Of a stretch of 45,052 nt of DNA, positions 1 through 8,678 are shown one piece after another. Numbering within the stretch: position 1 is the stretch's first letter; every line of letters begins with the position of its first letter. The DNA is taken from positions 1-45,052 of the forward strand of contig CAZGAU010000025.1 of the NCBI GenBank assembly GCA_964523725.1, read 5' to 3'. The notes below the pieces were generated by a model. It made no database searches. It was given only the letters and a program-made list of their open reading frames with translations, and had not been told where the DNA came from. Both the position numbers and the translations under genes were made by a program. The stretch comes from JADJNW01 sp964523725. GTDB lineage: Bacteria > Bacteroidota > Bacteroidia > Chitinophagales > Saprospiraceae.

Positions 1-1033
1 CACAGATATCGAAGCAGTTAGCTACACCATCGCCATCATCGTCGAAGCCTTCGTCGATTTGTCCGTCGCCGTCATTGTCTTTGCCATCACAAATTTCTGG
101 CACGCAGCTTGAAGGCGCATCATAATAAAATATATCTTTACAATTACTTACTTCATTGAATCGGGCCCTTATTTGTATGCCGGAAGCTCCATTAGCAGCT
201 ACTTTGACCGTAATGGTACTTGTACCACTTTTGGGGACATTAGAAATTGTCTGGTATTCTTGGCCTCTTCCACTTATTGCAGTTCCCAAGGTTTCTACAA
301 TAATTTTCTGCCCCGACGACGCATTATTCCATTGAATGGTAACCACCATTGTGGCTTCTGCCTGGCGAGTTTCATTGTTATAAGAACAGTCACCAATTTC
401 AACGCCCACAATACTTATGTCGCAGCGCTGAGAACTGCAGCTTTCGGGGGCTTTTACCCAAACCTCTATTCGGCCCGAAGCATGTAAATTATCGAAAACA
501 TTAATCTTCAAATCGCCGCCGCTAACCGGGAAAGGCCCAAAAGGGCCTGCTTCTTCAGTATAGGGCAGGCAGCTTGCATTCACATCGCCCGAAATATTAT
601 AACATGCACTTGTATAATCGCCGTTTGCATCAATGTAGAAATAAAAGTAATCGTCGTCCGGATTGGCAGGGGTTCGGTTATCATTACATTCTATCCGGAC
701 TTTGGGAGGAAACAACACGCACTCTCTTTCCACACCTTCTTCACAATTTGGGTTGGGACGGGTTTTGCATTTGCGTTCTATTGAATCCCAGTAATCAATT
801 GTACAGGGGTCTCCATCATCGCATGTAGGGGTTTCGGGTTGGCCCGTGCTGCATCCTGGAATAGGTAGGTGAATACATCGACCAAAGAAACAAAAATCTC
901 GTGTACAAGGGTTGTCGTCATTACAATCGCCACATGATGTGGTTTGTCCATAAACGGTAGCTGGCGTGGTAAGGAAAGAAAAAAAGGATACCAGCACTAG
1001 GATTAAGATCCTGGTGTAAATAATGTTGTTCAT
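1..1033 (-). CDS. Secreted Cys-rich protein with MopE-like metal-binding repeat, 3' end outside window
   Basis: Reading the minus strand from the ATG at 1033 gives an uninterrupted frame of 344 codons that runs off the window edge. It opens with a signal peptide (residues 1-30, hydrophobic ILILVLVSFFSFL, ending near VYGQ). A Cys/Asp-rich section follows (CGDCNDDNPC, CDDGDPC). A middle region of about 200 residues has no motif I recognise. The last visible part carries CDGKDNDGDGQIDEGF and DDDGDG, a pattern known from MopE-type putative metal-binding and thrombospondin type 3-like calcium repeats of secreted Bacteroidota proteins. Such proteins often end in a T9SS sorting domain, which would lie outside the window. 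Function is unknown; a large extracellular, calcium-binding surface protein is the inference. Confidence 0.8.
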   Translation of the reverse strand, partial: MNNIIYTRILILVLVSFFSFLTTPATVYGQTTSCGDCNDDNPCTRDFCFFGRCIHLPIPGCSTGQPETPTCDDGDPCTIDYWDSIERKCKTRPNPNCEEGVERECVLFPPKVRIECNDNRTPANPDDDYFYFYIDANGDYTSACYNISGDVNASCLPYTEEAGPFGPFPVSGGDLKINVFDNLHASGRIEVWVKAPESCSSQRCDISIVGVEIGDCSYNNETRQAEATMVVTIQWNNASSGQKIIVETLGTAISGRGQEYQTISNVPKSGTSTITVKVAANGASGIQIRARFNEVSNCKDIFYYDAPSSCVPEICDGKDNDGDGQIDEGFDDDGDGVANCFDIC

Positions 1034-1833
1034 TGTGAAAGTGTTTGTGTATTAATTTGAGTTAATAGTTCCTCATCTTGAAGCATAAGGAAGTAAATAA
1101 CCAGGCAGTCCTAACCAAAGTTATGATAATAAACATTTAGTTAAAGCACTGGCATTTAGCTCTTCGCTTCAAAAAAAAATAATAGAAACTGTCTTATGGG
1201 TTAAGTGCAAATTTGCCTTCCAATTACCCGTTATGGAATTGAAGAGGCTGTTGGACAAGCTACGCGTAGCACGTAGAGAATGCACACATAAGCCTGACTT
1301 TAGATCTGTTTTTTTTTACCTGCTCAATTTAGAGGTACAATCAAGGGGAAAATTTCGTAAGAGTGTACTAAAGTCGATTACTGCTGCAAAGCTACGCAGA
1401 TAGTAAAATATTACAAAATAATTTTAATTTTTTTTTTGTCTGCAAAGTGAATATGATTAATTATTAGTTCACTTTTCTAATAAAAAAATAATCTTTACAT
1501 AAAGTAATTATTTTTAATATAAGAGTTATGCAAATTAGGCAATTTATCCCCAAAGATGTATTTCTAAAATATTTAAGCTGTTAAAAATCAATAGTTATAA
1601 TTAATGATTAACAATTTTGAACCCAGCATAAAGCATTGATTATCAACAAGAATCAACAAATTGCGTAACTCCTATAATATAAAAAATGACAGTAATGGAT
1701 GCGAGAAAAAATTATTCATTAAACAAATACTGCTTGGAAAATTTAAATTTTATAAACTCTTTTTTTCGACAGTGTGTTGTATCGAAATACTTGAAAAACA
1801 TAGAAGTAATACGCCAACAAAATACTTGTACTC
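1034..1833. other. AT-rich intergenic region between divergent genes
   Basis: This 800-bp spacer separates the minus-strand secreted protein from the plus-strand kinase. It contains poly-A/T runs, a perfect 12-bp palindrome GCTACGCGTAGC (1259-1270) and a second TAnnTTTG match on the minus strand (1387-1394, TAGCTTTG). A 70-codon plus-strand frame at 1686-1898 overlaps the kinase start, has no recognisable motif and is probably chance. I see no RNA gene here. Confidence 0.6.
1116..1123 (-). promoter_or_regulatory. Candidate Bacteroidota -7 box for the secreted protein
   Basis: On the minus strand this reads TAACTTTG, an exact match to the Bacteroidota TAnnTTTG -7 element. It predicts a start about 79 nt before the ATG at 1033. 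No clear TTTG -33 element is visible. Confidence 0.45.
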
Positions 1834-2781
1834 TTGAATCAACCAAGCTCAGAATCAACTACTTATCACGCCAATGGCAAATTACTCCTCACCGGTGAAT
1901 ATTTTGTATTAGACGGTGCAATGGCTCTGGCTTTACCAACCAAACCGGGCCAAACGCTCCAGGTTGTCAAAAATCACTCTGGCGAGATCAGCTGGAAAAG
2001 CTACGACGCAGATGGATCGGTTTGGTTTGAAGATGCATTCGAACTGAATTCCCCGGGCTTTGCTCAGAAATATAAAACCGGCGTAGCTCCGGCTCCTTCT
2101 CAGCGGCTGCTCCAGATTTTCCAGGCGATTGAAAAGCAAAAGCCCGGCTTTTTCGGTCAGTTTCAAGGGCTACAAGTCGAAACCCGGCTAGAGTTTCCAC
2201 ACCAATGGGGGCTGGGCTCAAGTTCTACTTTGATTGCAAACCTGGCAAACTGGGCAGGCATCGATCCATTTCAATTGTTGCGTGACACTTTCGGCGGCTC
2301 AGGTTATGATATTGCCTGTGCCAATTCTACGAAACCAATTGTTTATCAATTGCAAAACGGGCAACCGGTTTATATGTCTGTAAAGTTCCATCCTCCATTT
2401 GGCAAACAACTCTATTTCATTTACTTAGAAAAGAAGCAGGACAGTCGGGAGGGCATCGCACGCTACCGCGAAAAAGTAAAAAATCAGCCGGAACTGGTGG
2501 CACGTATGTCAGGTCTCACAAACGAGCTGCTTCGTTGTGAAAACCTGATTAGGCTGGAAGAATTGATTCGACAACATGAAGCGATTATTGCCGAAACGCT
2601 GGAGTTGCCACGCGCCAAAGACCTTTATTTTGCTGACTTTTGGGGAGAGGTGAAATCTCTGGGCGCCTGGGGTGGCGATTTTGTACTGGCTACCAGCGAA
2701 CGCAGCGCAGAAGAAACCAAATTTTATTTCAACGAAAAAGGTTGTAAGGTTGTTCTTCCTTACGAAACAATCATATTGTAA
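1834..2781 (+). CDS. GYDIA family GHMP kinase
   Basis: A 315-residue small-molecule kinase of the GHMP superfamily (relatives phosphorylate mevalonate, homoserine or galactose). The N-terminus has the HANGKLLLTGEYFVLDG block (13-28). The ATP-binding loop PHQWGLGSSS is at 122-131. The family-naming GYDIA sequence is at 157-161, in the GGSGYDIACA context. The C-terminal motif GAWGGDFVLA is also present. The start is TTG: an in-frame TAA lies at 1807-1809 and no ATG or GTG occurs before the conserved block, so the next ATG at 1921 would delete it. The substrate of the GYDIA clade is not known to me; a mevalonate-pathway role is possible. A flavin reductase follows 81 bp downstream. Confidence 0.9.
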   Translation: MNQPSSESTTYHANGKLLLTGEYFVLDGAMALALPTKPGQTLQVVKNHSGEISWKSYDADGSVWFEDAFELNSPGFAQKYKTGVAPAPSQRLLQIFQAIEKQKPGFFGQFQGLQVETRLEFPHQWGLGSSSTLIANLANWAGIDPFQLLRDTFGGSGYDIACANSTKPIVYQLQNGQPVYMSVKFHPPFGKQLYFIYLEKKQDSREGIARYREKVKNQPELVARMSGLTNELLRCENLIRLEELIRQHEAIIAETLELPRAKDLYFADFWGEVKSLGAWGGDFVLATSERSAEETKFYFNEKGCKVVLPYETIIL

Positions 2782-2829
2782 AACAGTGCCTAAAGCGGTT
2801 AAGAAACTTGAGATTACACCGATCAACTT

Positions 2830-2857
2830 ATCAGCATATTGGCACATCAGCATATTA
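2830..2857. repeat. Duplicated 11-mer just before the reductase start
   Basis: ATCAGCATATT occurs twice with a 6-base spacer (GGCACA-like) immediately before the ATG at 2863. It belongs to a recurrent pattern of short word repeats in the small intergenic gaps of this window. Confidence 0.6.
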
Positions 2858-2862
2858 GAATC

Positions 2863-3609
2863 ATGCCCTGGAAATGGTACGAAAGTAAAGTGGTGAAAAT
2901 TGCCGACGAGTCGCCGACGACCAAGCGATTCTGGCTGGAAACAGCATCTGAAGAAGAGCTTGATTTCAAAGCAGGTCAATTTGTAACGATGGATCTGCCC
3001 ATCAGCGACAAGAGACTTAAACGCTGGCGAAGCTACTCGATTGCAAATGCGCCAAACGGCAATAATACTTTGGAATTTTGCATTGTAAATATGGATGGTG
3101 GCGCGGCTACCGACTACTTTTTCAAGGAGGTCAAGGAAGGAACGGCGATTAAATTCAAGGGACCGGACGGCACCTTCACGCTTCGGGAACCCGTAGAAAA
3201 AGATCTGGTTTTTATTTGCACCGGTACAGGTGTGGCGCCCTTTCGCAGCATGATCTGGGATTTGTACAATCAACAAAAACCGCACAGGAAAATTCATTTG
3301 ATTTTTGGTACGCGCTATGCGAATGGCATTTTGTATCGTCAGGAATTCGAAGAATTGCAAGAAAAAATGCCAGGATTCACTTTTTCGGTAGCGCTTTCGC
3401 GGGAAGAGCATATTAATCAGTCGGATTATCCTTTTGAGATCGCCAAAGGTTACGTGCACCAGCTTTATCTGGAAAAATACAAAGATGTACGCCCGGATGT
3501 GGACTTTTACATCTGCGGCTGGAGTAATATGATCGACGATGCAGTAGCAAATCTGCTGGTGAATCTGAAATACGATAAATCACAGATACACTATGAGTTA
3601 TATGGCTAG
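2863..3609 (+). CDS. Ferredoxin/flavodoxin--NAD(P)H reductase-like FAD oxidoreductase
   Basis: A 248-residue two-domain flavoprotein. An FAD-binding barrel carries RSYSIA (56-61), the R-x-Y-S/T signature for FAD phosphate. An NAD(P)-binding domain carries GTGVAPFRS (121-129) and ends in the FYICGW segment. It should move electrons between NAD(P)H and a small carrier such as ferredoxin or flavodoxin. I chose the ATG at 2863 (MPWKWYE) rather than an upstream in-frame TTG at 2839, because the family typically starts just before the first beta strand. The gap upstream contains a duplicated 11-mer, ATCAGCATATT. The physiological partner cannot be read from the sequence. Confidence 0.88.
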   Translation: MPWKWYESKVVKIADESPTTKRFWLETASEEELDFKAGQFVTMDLPISDKRLKRWRSYSIANAPNGNNTLEFCIVNMDGGAATDYFFKEVKEGTAIKFKGPDGTFTLREPVEKDLVFICTGTGVAPFRSMIWDLYNQQKPHRKIHLIFGTRYANGILYRQEFEELQEKMPGFTFSVALSREEHINQSDYPFEIAKGYVHQLYLEKYKDVRPDVDFYICGWSNMIDDAVANLLVNLKYDKSQIHYELYG

Positions 3610-3675
3610 TTTTGAAATTTAACGTTTAAACAAACTTTAAACCTTTCACGAGAAACCATAAACTCAATTTTTTGT

Positions 3676-3683
3676 TAAGTTTG
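3676..3683 (+). promoter_or_regulatory. Candidate -7 promoter box for nfu
   Basis: TAAGTTTG matches TAnnTTTG exactly, 32 nt before the ATG at 3716. This gives a short leader of about 28 nt. Confidence 0.5.
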
Positions 3684-3715
3684 TAGAATAAATCTAAATA
3701 GGCAAAAAGAACGAC

Positions 3716-4330
3716 ATGGAAAATACAATGACCAAAAGCCCGGTAATGCTATATACCGAGCAGACGCCCAACCCGGAAAGTTTAAAATTTGTGACCAACC
3801 GGATGTTGTATAAAGGCACCGCCGATTTCCGGGAGGAAGAACTGGCGCAGGAATGGTCGCCACTGGGCACGGCCTTGTTTGAACTGCCGTATGTAAAGGG
3901 AGTCTATATCAGCAATAACTTTGTGACCGTCACCAAAGAAATGAACTACGAATGGGCAGATATCATGCTCAAAATCAAGGATTTCATCAAGAAATACATC
4001 GAGGATGGCGGCGAGATCCTGAAAGACGGCTTTGAAGAGGAAATGGCGAAACTCGAGGCGGAGCGTGGCGCCAGCTACGAATACTCTGAGGATGAGGTAG
4101 AAATTGTACAAAAAATCAAAGACTTGATCGATACCTACGTGAAGCCCGCGGTAGAAATGGACGGAGGCAATATCGAGTTCAAATCTTTCAACCAGGGCGT
4201 AGTAACGGTCATCCTGCAAGGTTCTTGCAGCGGTTGTCCTTCTTCGACCGTAACGCTGAAAGCCGGCATCGAGGGTATGCTCAAGCGCATGGTACCTGAG
4301 GTGAAGGAAGTGGTATCGGAAATGGGCTAA
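3716..4330 (+). CDS. Nfu/NifU-type iron-sulfur cluster carrier
   Basis: A 204-residue Fe-S scaffold/carrier. Residues about 10-100 are the Nfu N-terminal domain (TEQTPNPESLKFVTN, KGVYISNNFVTVTK). Residues about 125-204 are the NifU C-terminal domain with the cluster-binding CSGC motif at C171 and C174. Nfu proteins hold a [4Fe-4S] cluster, often across a dimer, and pass it to client apoproteins in the cytosol. A charged linker (EEEMAKLEAERGAS) joins the domains. The gene looks monocistronic, with its own TAnnTTTG box upstream and a long spacer downstream. Confidence 0.93.
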   Translation: MENTMTKSPVMLYTEQTPNPESLKFVTNRMLYKGTADFREEELAQEWSPLGTALFELPYVKGVYISNNFVTVTKEMNYEWADIMLKIKDFIKKYIEDGGEILKDGFEEEMAKLEAERGASYEYSEDEVEIVQKIKDLIDTYVKPAVEMDGGNIEFKSFNQGVVTVILQGSCSGCPSSTVTLKAGIEGMLKRMVPEVKEVVSEMG

Positions 4331-5186
4331 TTGAAGGTACGAGATACGAAGTACGAAGTTTTTAGCATCAAAGATAAATTCGGCGTGTCGAACAAAATTA
4401 TGTGATCGGCGCGCCGATTGTGTTTTTACGGAATTTTATTTTGACCGAAACCGACCGCCCCGGGGCTGAATGCTACCTTTCCAAAAAAGAACGTTTTTAC
4501 ACCAAAACAATTTCCTCCCGTATATAATTCTCAACTATAAATCGGCGTTGCATATTTGCAGTGTTCGTAACAACAATTACGAGAACGAAGAAAAAAAACA
4601 GAGCGCGGACAGATAGTTGGAAGCTTGTAAAAATTGAGAAAACACGCATATAAACTTTTTTTATCACTATAAAATTGATACCTTTGCCGCGAGGCAAAAT
4701 CTGTTAATTGCTGATTTTTCATTTTGTATAAAAAAGTGAAAATCAATCAACAATTAGCAAATGACAATTCTTTAGGTGATTATCAGCTTACCAACAACAC
4801 GTACCCAAATTCAACCAAACGCAGCAACACATGCTATTCTGCTGCATCCAAACATACTTTTGAAAACGGCTTAACAAATTTCGCGAAGAACAGAAAAAAT
4901 GGTTGCTACCCGGGAGCAGAGGAGGCCTCCTGTGCAATAACCATGCGAAACACTTGAAAGCTAGTAAACGCGCGCGAAACAATCATCACACTCATTGCAC
5001 AATTGTAATTCGACGACCTGCATCTGTATTCCTGCTTAAATGCGCAGGTAATATGTGGGGGTTCTTTGTGCTTTACTGAGCACTTCCGAACCATTGTTCC
5101 GGAGCCTTATGCTCCAAACTATATTTATTTGCCCGAACAAAGGGGTTTTGGAATAAAAATTTTTAACTGAAAACCGATTAAGCGTC
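4331..5186. other. Long intergenic region upstream of the secreted protease
   Basis: 856 bp with no convincing gene. It starts with a short word repeat (TACGA-type units, 4337-4359). It contains a perfect 12-bp palindrome AGGAGGCCTCCT at 4920-4931, right after the small palindrome CCCGGG, and hairpins at 5032-5049 (CCTGC / GCAGG) and 5101-5115 (GGAGC / GCTCC). A 77-codon frame at 4724-4957 has no family resemblance I recognise. The region may be a structured 5' leader for the protease gene; that is inference. Confidence 0.5.
4679..4686 (+). promoter_or_regulatory. Candidate distal -7 box for the protease gene
   Basis: TACCTTTG is an exact TAnnTTTG match. If used, transcription would start near 4691 and give an untranslated leader of about 500 nt before the ATG at 5187. 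No good -33 box is seen, so confidence is low. Confidence 0.3.
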
Positions 5187-7712
5187 ATGAGGACACCTTT
5201 ATTTACTCTGGTACTGCTATGTACCTTTGCATGTGCTTTCGCCCAAACGAATCTAAAGGATTTAAAGCCCGCCGAACTGGTCAGCGAAACAAAGAAACAG
5301 GGGAAAGCTTTCAAAAATGTAGCCTTATTCAACCTGGCTGTCGAACAAAAAAACACCGACACCGAACTGGAACAACGAATCCGGCGATACGACCTACTCC
5401 AGCTGGAAGCCAAAAGCCTGCGCAATTTTCAGGATGAAATACCCGCTGCTATGTCGTTCAAAATACCTACCAAATCTCAAGGTGATCTTGAATTGGAACT
5501 GGTCAAAGTAGATATTCTCAGCGATGATTTTGCCGTGATCGAGAGTGGAACCACCACACCTGCCGAAGTAGAAGTGGCAACCCACTACCGCGGTATGATC
5601 AAAGGCGACCCCAATTCCCTGGCAGCCATCAGCGTATTCGAAGGGGAGGTCATGGGGTTGATAAGTTCGCCCTCCATCGGCAATCTTGTCATCGGTAAGC
5701 TGGATAAACAGGGACCCCTGACGCAGCACGTCATCTACAGCGACGATGAAGTTTTCCAACAGGAAGATTTCCTTTGCGGCACACCCGACGACGGTCCACA
5801 ATACTCCCCGGAAGAGCTCTTACCCAATGCTTCCCGCAGCGCGGCAGGTTGTGTGCGCATCTACTTTGAGGTGGATTACGACATTTATCAGAATAAAGGC
5901 GGTACCACCGGCGCAACCAACTACGTAACCGGTATTTTCAATCAGGTGGCCACGCTTTACGCCAATGAAAACCTCAATGTGGTTATTTCCCAGATTTATA
6001 TGTGGACCAATCCAAGCCCGTACAGCGGTACCAGCAGTTCACAGCTGCTCAATCAGTTTCAGTCTATCCGTACCAGTTTTAATGGTGACCTGGCACAGTT
6101 GCTGTCTTTCAAAGCCAGCGGCGGTATTGCCGTATTGAACGGGTTATGTCATCCTTATACATCAGCGAAGTTGAGCTTTAGCAGCATCAACACTTCCTAT
6201 AATACTGTTCCCACTTACTCTTTTACAGTGATGGTGGTCACGCATGAGCTTGGCCACCTTTTGGGTTCGCATCACACGCACGCCTGCGTTTGGAATGGCA
6301 ACAACACCGCAATTGATGGCTGTGCCGGCTTTACCGAAGGCGGCTGCCCTAATCCGGGTAATCCTTCCGGTGGCGGTACCATCATGTCTTATTGTCATAT
6401 TTCCAGCGCGGGGATCAATTTCAACCTCGGCTTTGGTACACAACCCGGAAACGTCATTCGCAATAAGGTAGCAGCAGCTTCTTGTCTGCAAACTTGCGGT
6501 ACCGGTGGCGGCGGTAATGATGGTGGCGGTAATGATGGTGGCGGCAATAACGGCGGCGGTTCCAATTCTGGCACTTGCAGCAATAATTCGGTCATATTCA
6601 GACTGGTATTAGACAACTACGGAACCGAAACAACCTGGCGCTTGCGCAATGGCGCCGGCAGCGTAGTCGAATCTGGCGGCCCCTATGAAAAAGGCAAGAA
6701 CGGCGCCCAAGTGCGCGACACCTTCTGCCTGCCCGATGGTTGCTATACCTTCGAAATCTTCGACAGTTACGGCGATGGTATCTGCTGTGCTTATGGTAAT
6801 GGCGTCTATTCCCTCACCACCCTCGACGGAAAGACCATTAAAACCGGCGGCAGCTTTGGCTCCAGCGAAACCACCAATTTCTGCGTGCCCGGCAGCACCG
6901 GTGGTGGCGGCAACGATGGCGGCGGCAACAATTCCAATTGCACACAAATCGACTTCAAGAACTATAGCATTAATTCCTACGGCGGTGGTCAGGATATTGG
7001 CACCTACACCTTGCTCAACAATGGCGCAGAGTTGAAAATCCAGAACAACGCCTGGAAATCCATTGCGCTGAATTACAACGTTACCGCGAATACTGTGCTC
7101 GAATTTGAATTTGGCTCCACCCTGATGGGAGAAGTCCACGGTATCGGTTTTGATAATGACAACAACATCTCGGCCAACCGCACTTTCAAATTGTATGGTA
7201 CCCAAGCCTGGGGTATTCAGAACTTCAATAACTACCCCGGCGACAATACCTGGCGTCGGTACGTCATTCCGGTGGGACAATTCTACACCGGACAATTTGA
7301 TCGCCTGTTCTTTGTATGCGATAACGACAGCGGTAACCGCAACGGCAACTCCTACTTCCGCAACATCAAGATTTACGAAGGCACTAGTTGTCAGGCTATT
7401 GTAGGCGAAGGAAGCAGCAACTCACTTAGCATTTCATCAGACAATAATTTCACGGAGATGCCAGGATTGATGGTGTTCCCCAATCCGGCGAAAGACAGAC
7501 TTACACTTAATTTCCGAAGCAAAGAGGATGGTGATGCAACCGTACAAATATTCAACATGGTCGGTCAGCGCGTAAAAGCCCTGCCGATCGGTGTGTACGA
7601 AGGTATCAACGATGCGCAGATTGAGATCGACGATCTGCCGTCCGGAACTTATTTGATTCGTATAGATACAAGGGTGAATCAACTTGTTAGCAAGTTCAAC
7701 GTAAGCCGATAA
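5187..7712 (+). CDS. Secreted metzincin metalloprotease (reprolysin-like, M12 type) with T9SS sorting domain
   Basis: An 841-residue exported protease. Residues 1-19 are a signal peptide ending AFA. Residues about 20-215 look like a propeptide. The catalytic domain carries the zinc motif HELGHLLGSHH from H353 and a Met-turn IMSYC around M400, which defines a metzincin. A Gly/Asn/Asp linker (GGGGNDGGGNDGGGNNGGG) follows. Next is a Cys-containing domain with DGICC, then a second short Gly linker and a beta-sandwich-like domain (GIGFDNDNN, FFVCDNDSG). The last ~80 residues (VFPNPAKDRL to the C-terminus) form a type A T9SS sorting domain, so the protein should cross the outer membrane by T9SS. 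The substrate is unknown. The hydroxyproline island downstream makes a collagen-like target possible, but this is inference only. Confidence 0.9.
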   Translation: MRTPLFTLVLLCTFACAFAQTNLKDLKPAELVSETKKQGKAFKNVALFNLAVEQKNTDTELEQRIRRYDLLQLEAKSLRNFQDEIPAAMSFKIPTKSQGDLELELVKVDILSDDFAVIESGTTTPAEVEVATHYRGMIKGDPNSLAAISVFEGEVMGLISSPSIGNLVIGKLDKQGPLTQHVIYSDDEVFQQEDFLCGTPDDGPQYSPEELLPNASRSAAGCVRIYFEVDYDIYQNKGGTTGATNYVTGIFNQVATLYANENLNVVISQIYMWTNPSPYSGTSSSQLLNQFQSIRTSFNGDLAQLLSFKASGGIAVLNGLCHPYTSAKLSFSSINTSYNTVPTYSFTVMVVTHELGHLLGSHHTHACVWNGNNTAIDGCAGFTEGGCPNPGNPSGGGTIMSYCHISSAGINFNLGFGTQPGNVIRNKVAAASCLQTCGTGGGGNDGGGNDGGGNNGGGSNSGTCSNNSVIFRLVLDNYGTETTWRLRNGAGSVVESGGPYEKGKNGAQVRDTFCLPDGCYTFEIFDSYGDGICCAYGNGVYSLTTLDGKTIKTGGSFGSSETTNFCVPGSTGGGGNDGGGNNSNCTQIDFKNYSINSYGGGQDIGTYTLLNNGAELKIQNNAWKSIALNYNVTANTVLEFEFGSTLMGEVHGIGFDNDNNISANRTFKLYGTQAWGIQNFNNYPGDNTWRRYVIPVGQFYTGQFDRLFFVCDNDSGNRNGNSYFRNIKIYEGTSCQAIVGEGSSNSLSISSDNNFTEMPGLMVFPNPAKDRLTLNFRSKEDGDATVQIFNMVGQRVKALPIGVYEGINDAQIEIDDLPSGTYLIRIDTRVNQLVSKFNVSR

Positions 7713-7721
7713 TCACCCATT

Positions 7722-7759
7722 GGAGAGGGCTGCATCTAATGGTGCGGCTCTCCTTTTTT
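7722..7759 (+). terminator. Rho-independent terminator after the protease
   Basis: The arm GGAGAG with GCA beyond it pairs with TGC and CTCTCC and is followed by TTTTTT. It begins 9 bp after the protease stop. Confidence 0.75.
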
Positions 7760-7870
7760 GTTTTGGCTGGGAAATTCACAGACTCACAACAACCCCGGCA
7801 GAAAATAGCGAAAATGCACAAGTGGAAAGTGAAAAAGATCAGAAGTCTCAAGCCATTGCCAAACAAGCTG

Positions 7871-8080
7871 CTATTCCTCTTCCACAAACTCCAAAATATC
7901 TCCCGGTTGGCAATCCAGCGCCTTACAAATAGCTTCCAGCGTACTGAAACGTACTGCTTTGGCTTTTCCCGTTTTTAGAATCGAAAGATTGGACAATGTC
8001 AAATTTACCTTTTCTGAAAGCTCATTCAATGACATCTTTCGTTTGGCCATCATCACGTCCAGATTTACAATTATCGGCAT
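7871..8080 (-). CDS. Small Cro/C1-type (XRE) transcriptional regulator
   Basis: A 69-residue DNA-binding protein that is almost entirely one helix-turn-helix domain. The order is VNLDVMMAKRKMSLNELSEKV, then the recognition-helix region NLTLSNLSILKTGKAKAVRF, and the C-terminal LEAICKALDCQPGDILEFVE typical of compact XRE regulators. It starts 3 bp after the stop of the DUF2975 membrane gene and is surely co-transcribed with it. This XRE/DUF2975 pairing is common in Bacteroidota and Firmicutes. The 29-bp palindrome at the operon promoter is the natural candidate operator. Confidence 0.9.
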   Translation of the reverse strand: MPIIVNLDVMMAKRKMSLNELSEKVNLTLSNLSILKTGKAKAVRFSTLEAICKALDCQPGDILEFVEEE

Positions 8081-8083
8081 GAT

Positions 8084-8608
8084 TTATATCGTTAACTCGT
8101 TTTCAGATTGAATTTCTACCCCTCTTTTAAATATTTGTGCAATAACAAACACGACTCCGGCAAGGAATATAAATTCTCCCGAAATCAAATTTTCCTGTAA
8201 TCCATCAATCCTTTTCAACAACCATTTTGTATGTGCATTGTAAAGCATCACCGTAACCCATGTCCCCAATATAAAGTAGCTAAGCTTCTCCAACATATTC
8301 GATATGCCAATTGTAAATGGATTGGTCAGTTTGATTTTCGACAAGACCTTGATCACCAGATACGCTATGTATGCTTCCAGGGCTGCCAAAGCAACTTCAA
8401 ATGAAACCATCGATGTATAATGCCAAAAACTGAATTGCCTCAGTTTGTACAAATCCATTCCCCTGTATAGGTTCTTTGCGGCTTCCGGATTGGCAATGCT
8501 TACTCCGTACGAAATCAGGATGGCCCCGGCTTTAATCATTAAGCCGATGAATGTTACCCAAGCCAGCACGTTCATAACCGCCAGCAGTTGCTCGGTTCTT
8601 ATTTTCAT
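8084..8608 (-). CDS. DUF2975 family membrane protein
   Basis: A 174-residue protein with four predicted membrane segments: about 10-35, 60-90, 108-125 and 143-163. The architecture and the partner gene (XRE regulator 3 bp downstream) fit the DUF2975 family, whose biochemical role is unknown. It may sense or transmit a membrane signal to the regulator; this is inference. It starts at the ATG ending at 8608, 31 bp after the -7 box at 8639-8646. Confidence 0.85.
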   Translation of the reverse strand: MKIRTEQLLAVMNVLAWVTFIGLMIKAGAILISYGVSIANPEAAKNLYRGMDLYKLRQFSFWHYTSMVSFEVALAALEAYIAYLVIKVLSKIKLTNPFTIGISNMLEKLSYFILGTWVTVMLYNAHTKWLLKRIDGLQENLISGEFIFLAGVVFVIAQIFKRGVEIQSENELTI

Positions 8609-8638
8609 AAATGATATTTAAGTGTTAAAATGCTCCAG

Positions 8639-8646
8639 CAAAGCTA
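8639..8646 (-). promoter_or_regulatory. -7 promoter box of the DUF2975-XRE operon
   Basis: The minus strand reads TAGCTTTG, an exact TAnnTTTG match, giving a leader of about 26 nt. A TTG that could act as -33 lies about 20 bp upstream, inside the palindrome at 8650-8678. Confidence 0.6.
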
Positions 8647-8649
8647 AAC

Positions 8650-8678
8650 AAATATTTATTGATAATCAATAAATATTT
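8650..8678. promoter_or_regulatory. 29-bp perfect palindrome, candidate operator
   Basis: Arms AAATATTTATTGAT and ATCAATAAATATTT flank a single central A with no mismatch. The element begins 3 bp upstream of the -7 box and covers the whole spacer and -33 region of the DUF2975-XRE promoter, as expected for an autoregulatory XRE operator. There is no T run consistent with a terminator for any gene here. Confidence 0.65.

Noticed and set aside
1686..1898. 70-codon frame before the GYDIA kinase
   Set aside because: It overlaps the kinase in another frame and shows no recognisable motif.
2509..3459. 316-codon antisense frame across the kinase end and the flavin reductase
   Set aside because: Both plus-strand proteins are clearly real; the antisense frame has no family resemblance.
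4724..4957. 77-codon frame upstream of the protease
   Set aside because: Composition like non-coding sequence, and it contains the palindromes; no homology I can recognise.
6609..7295. 228-codon antisense frame within the protease
   Set aside because: Its Val/Ala/Gly-rich sequence arises from reading Gly/Asn-rich codons backward; no start context or motif.
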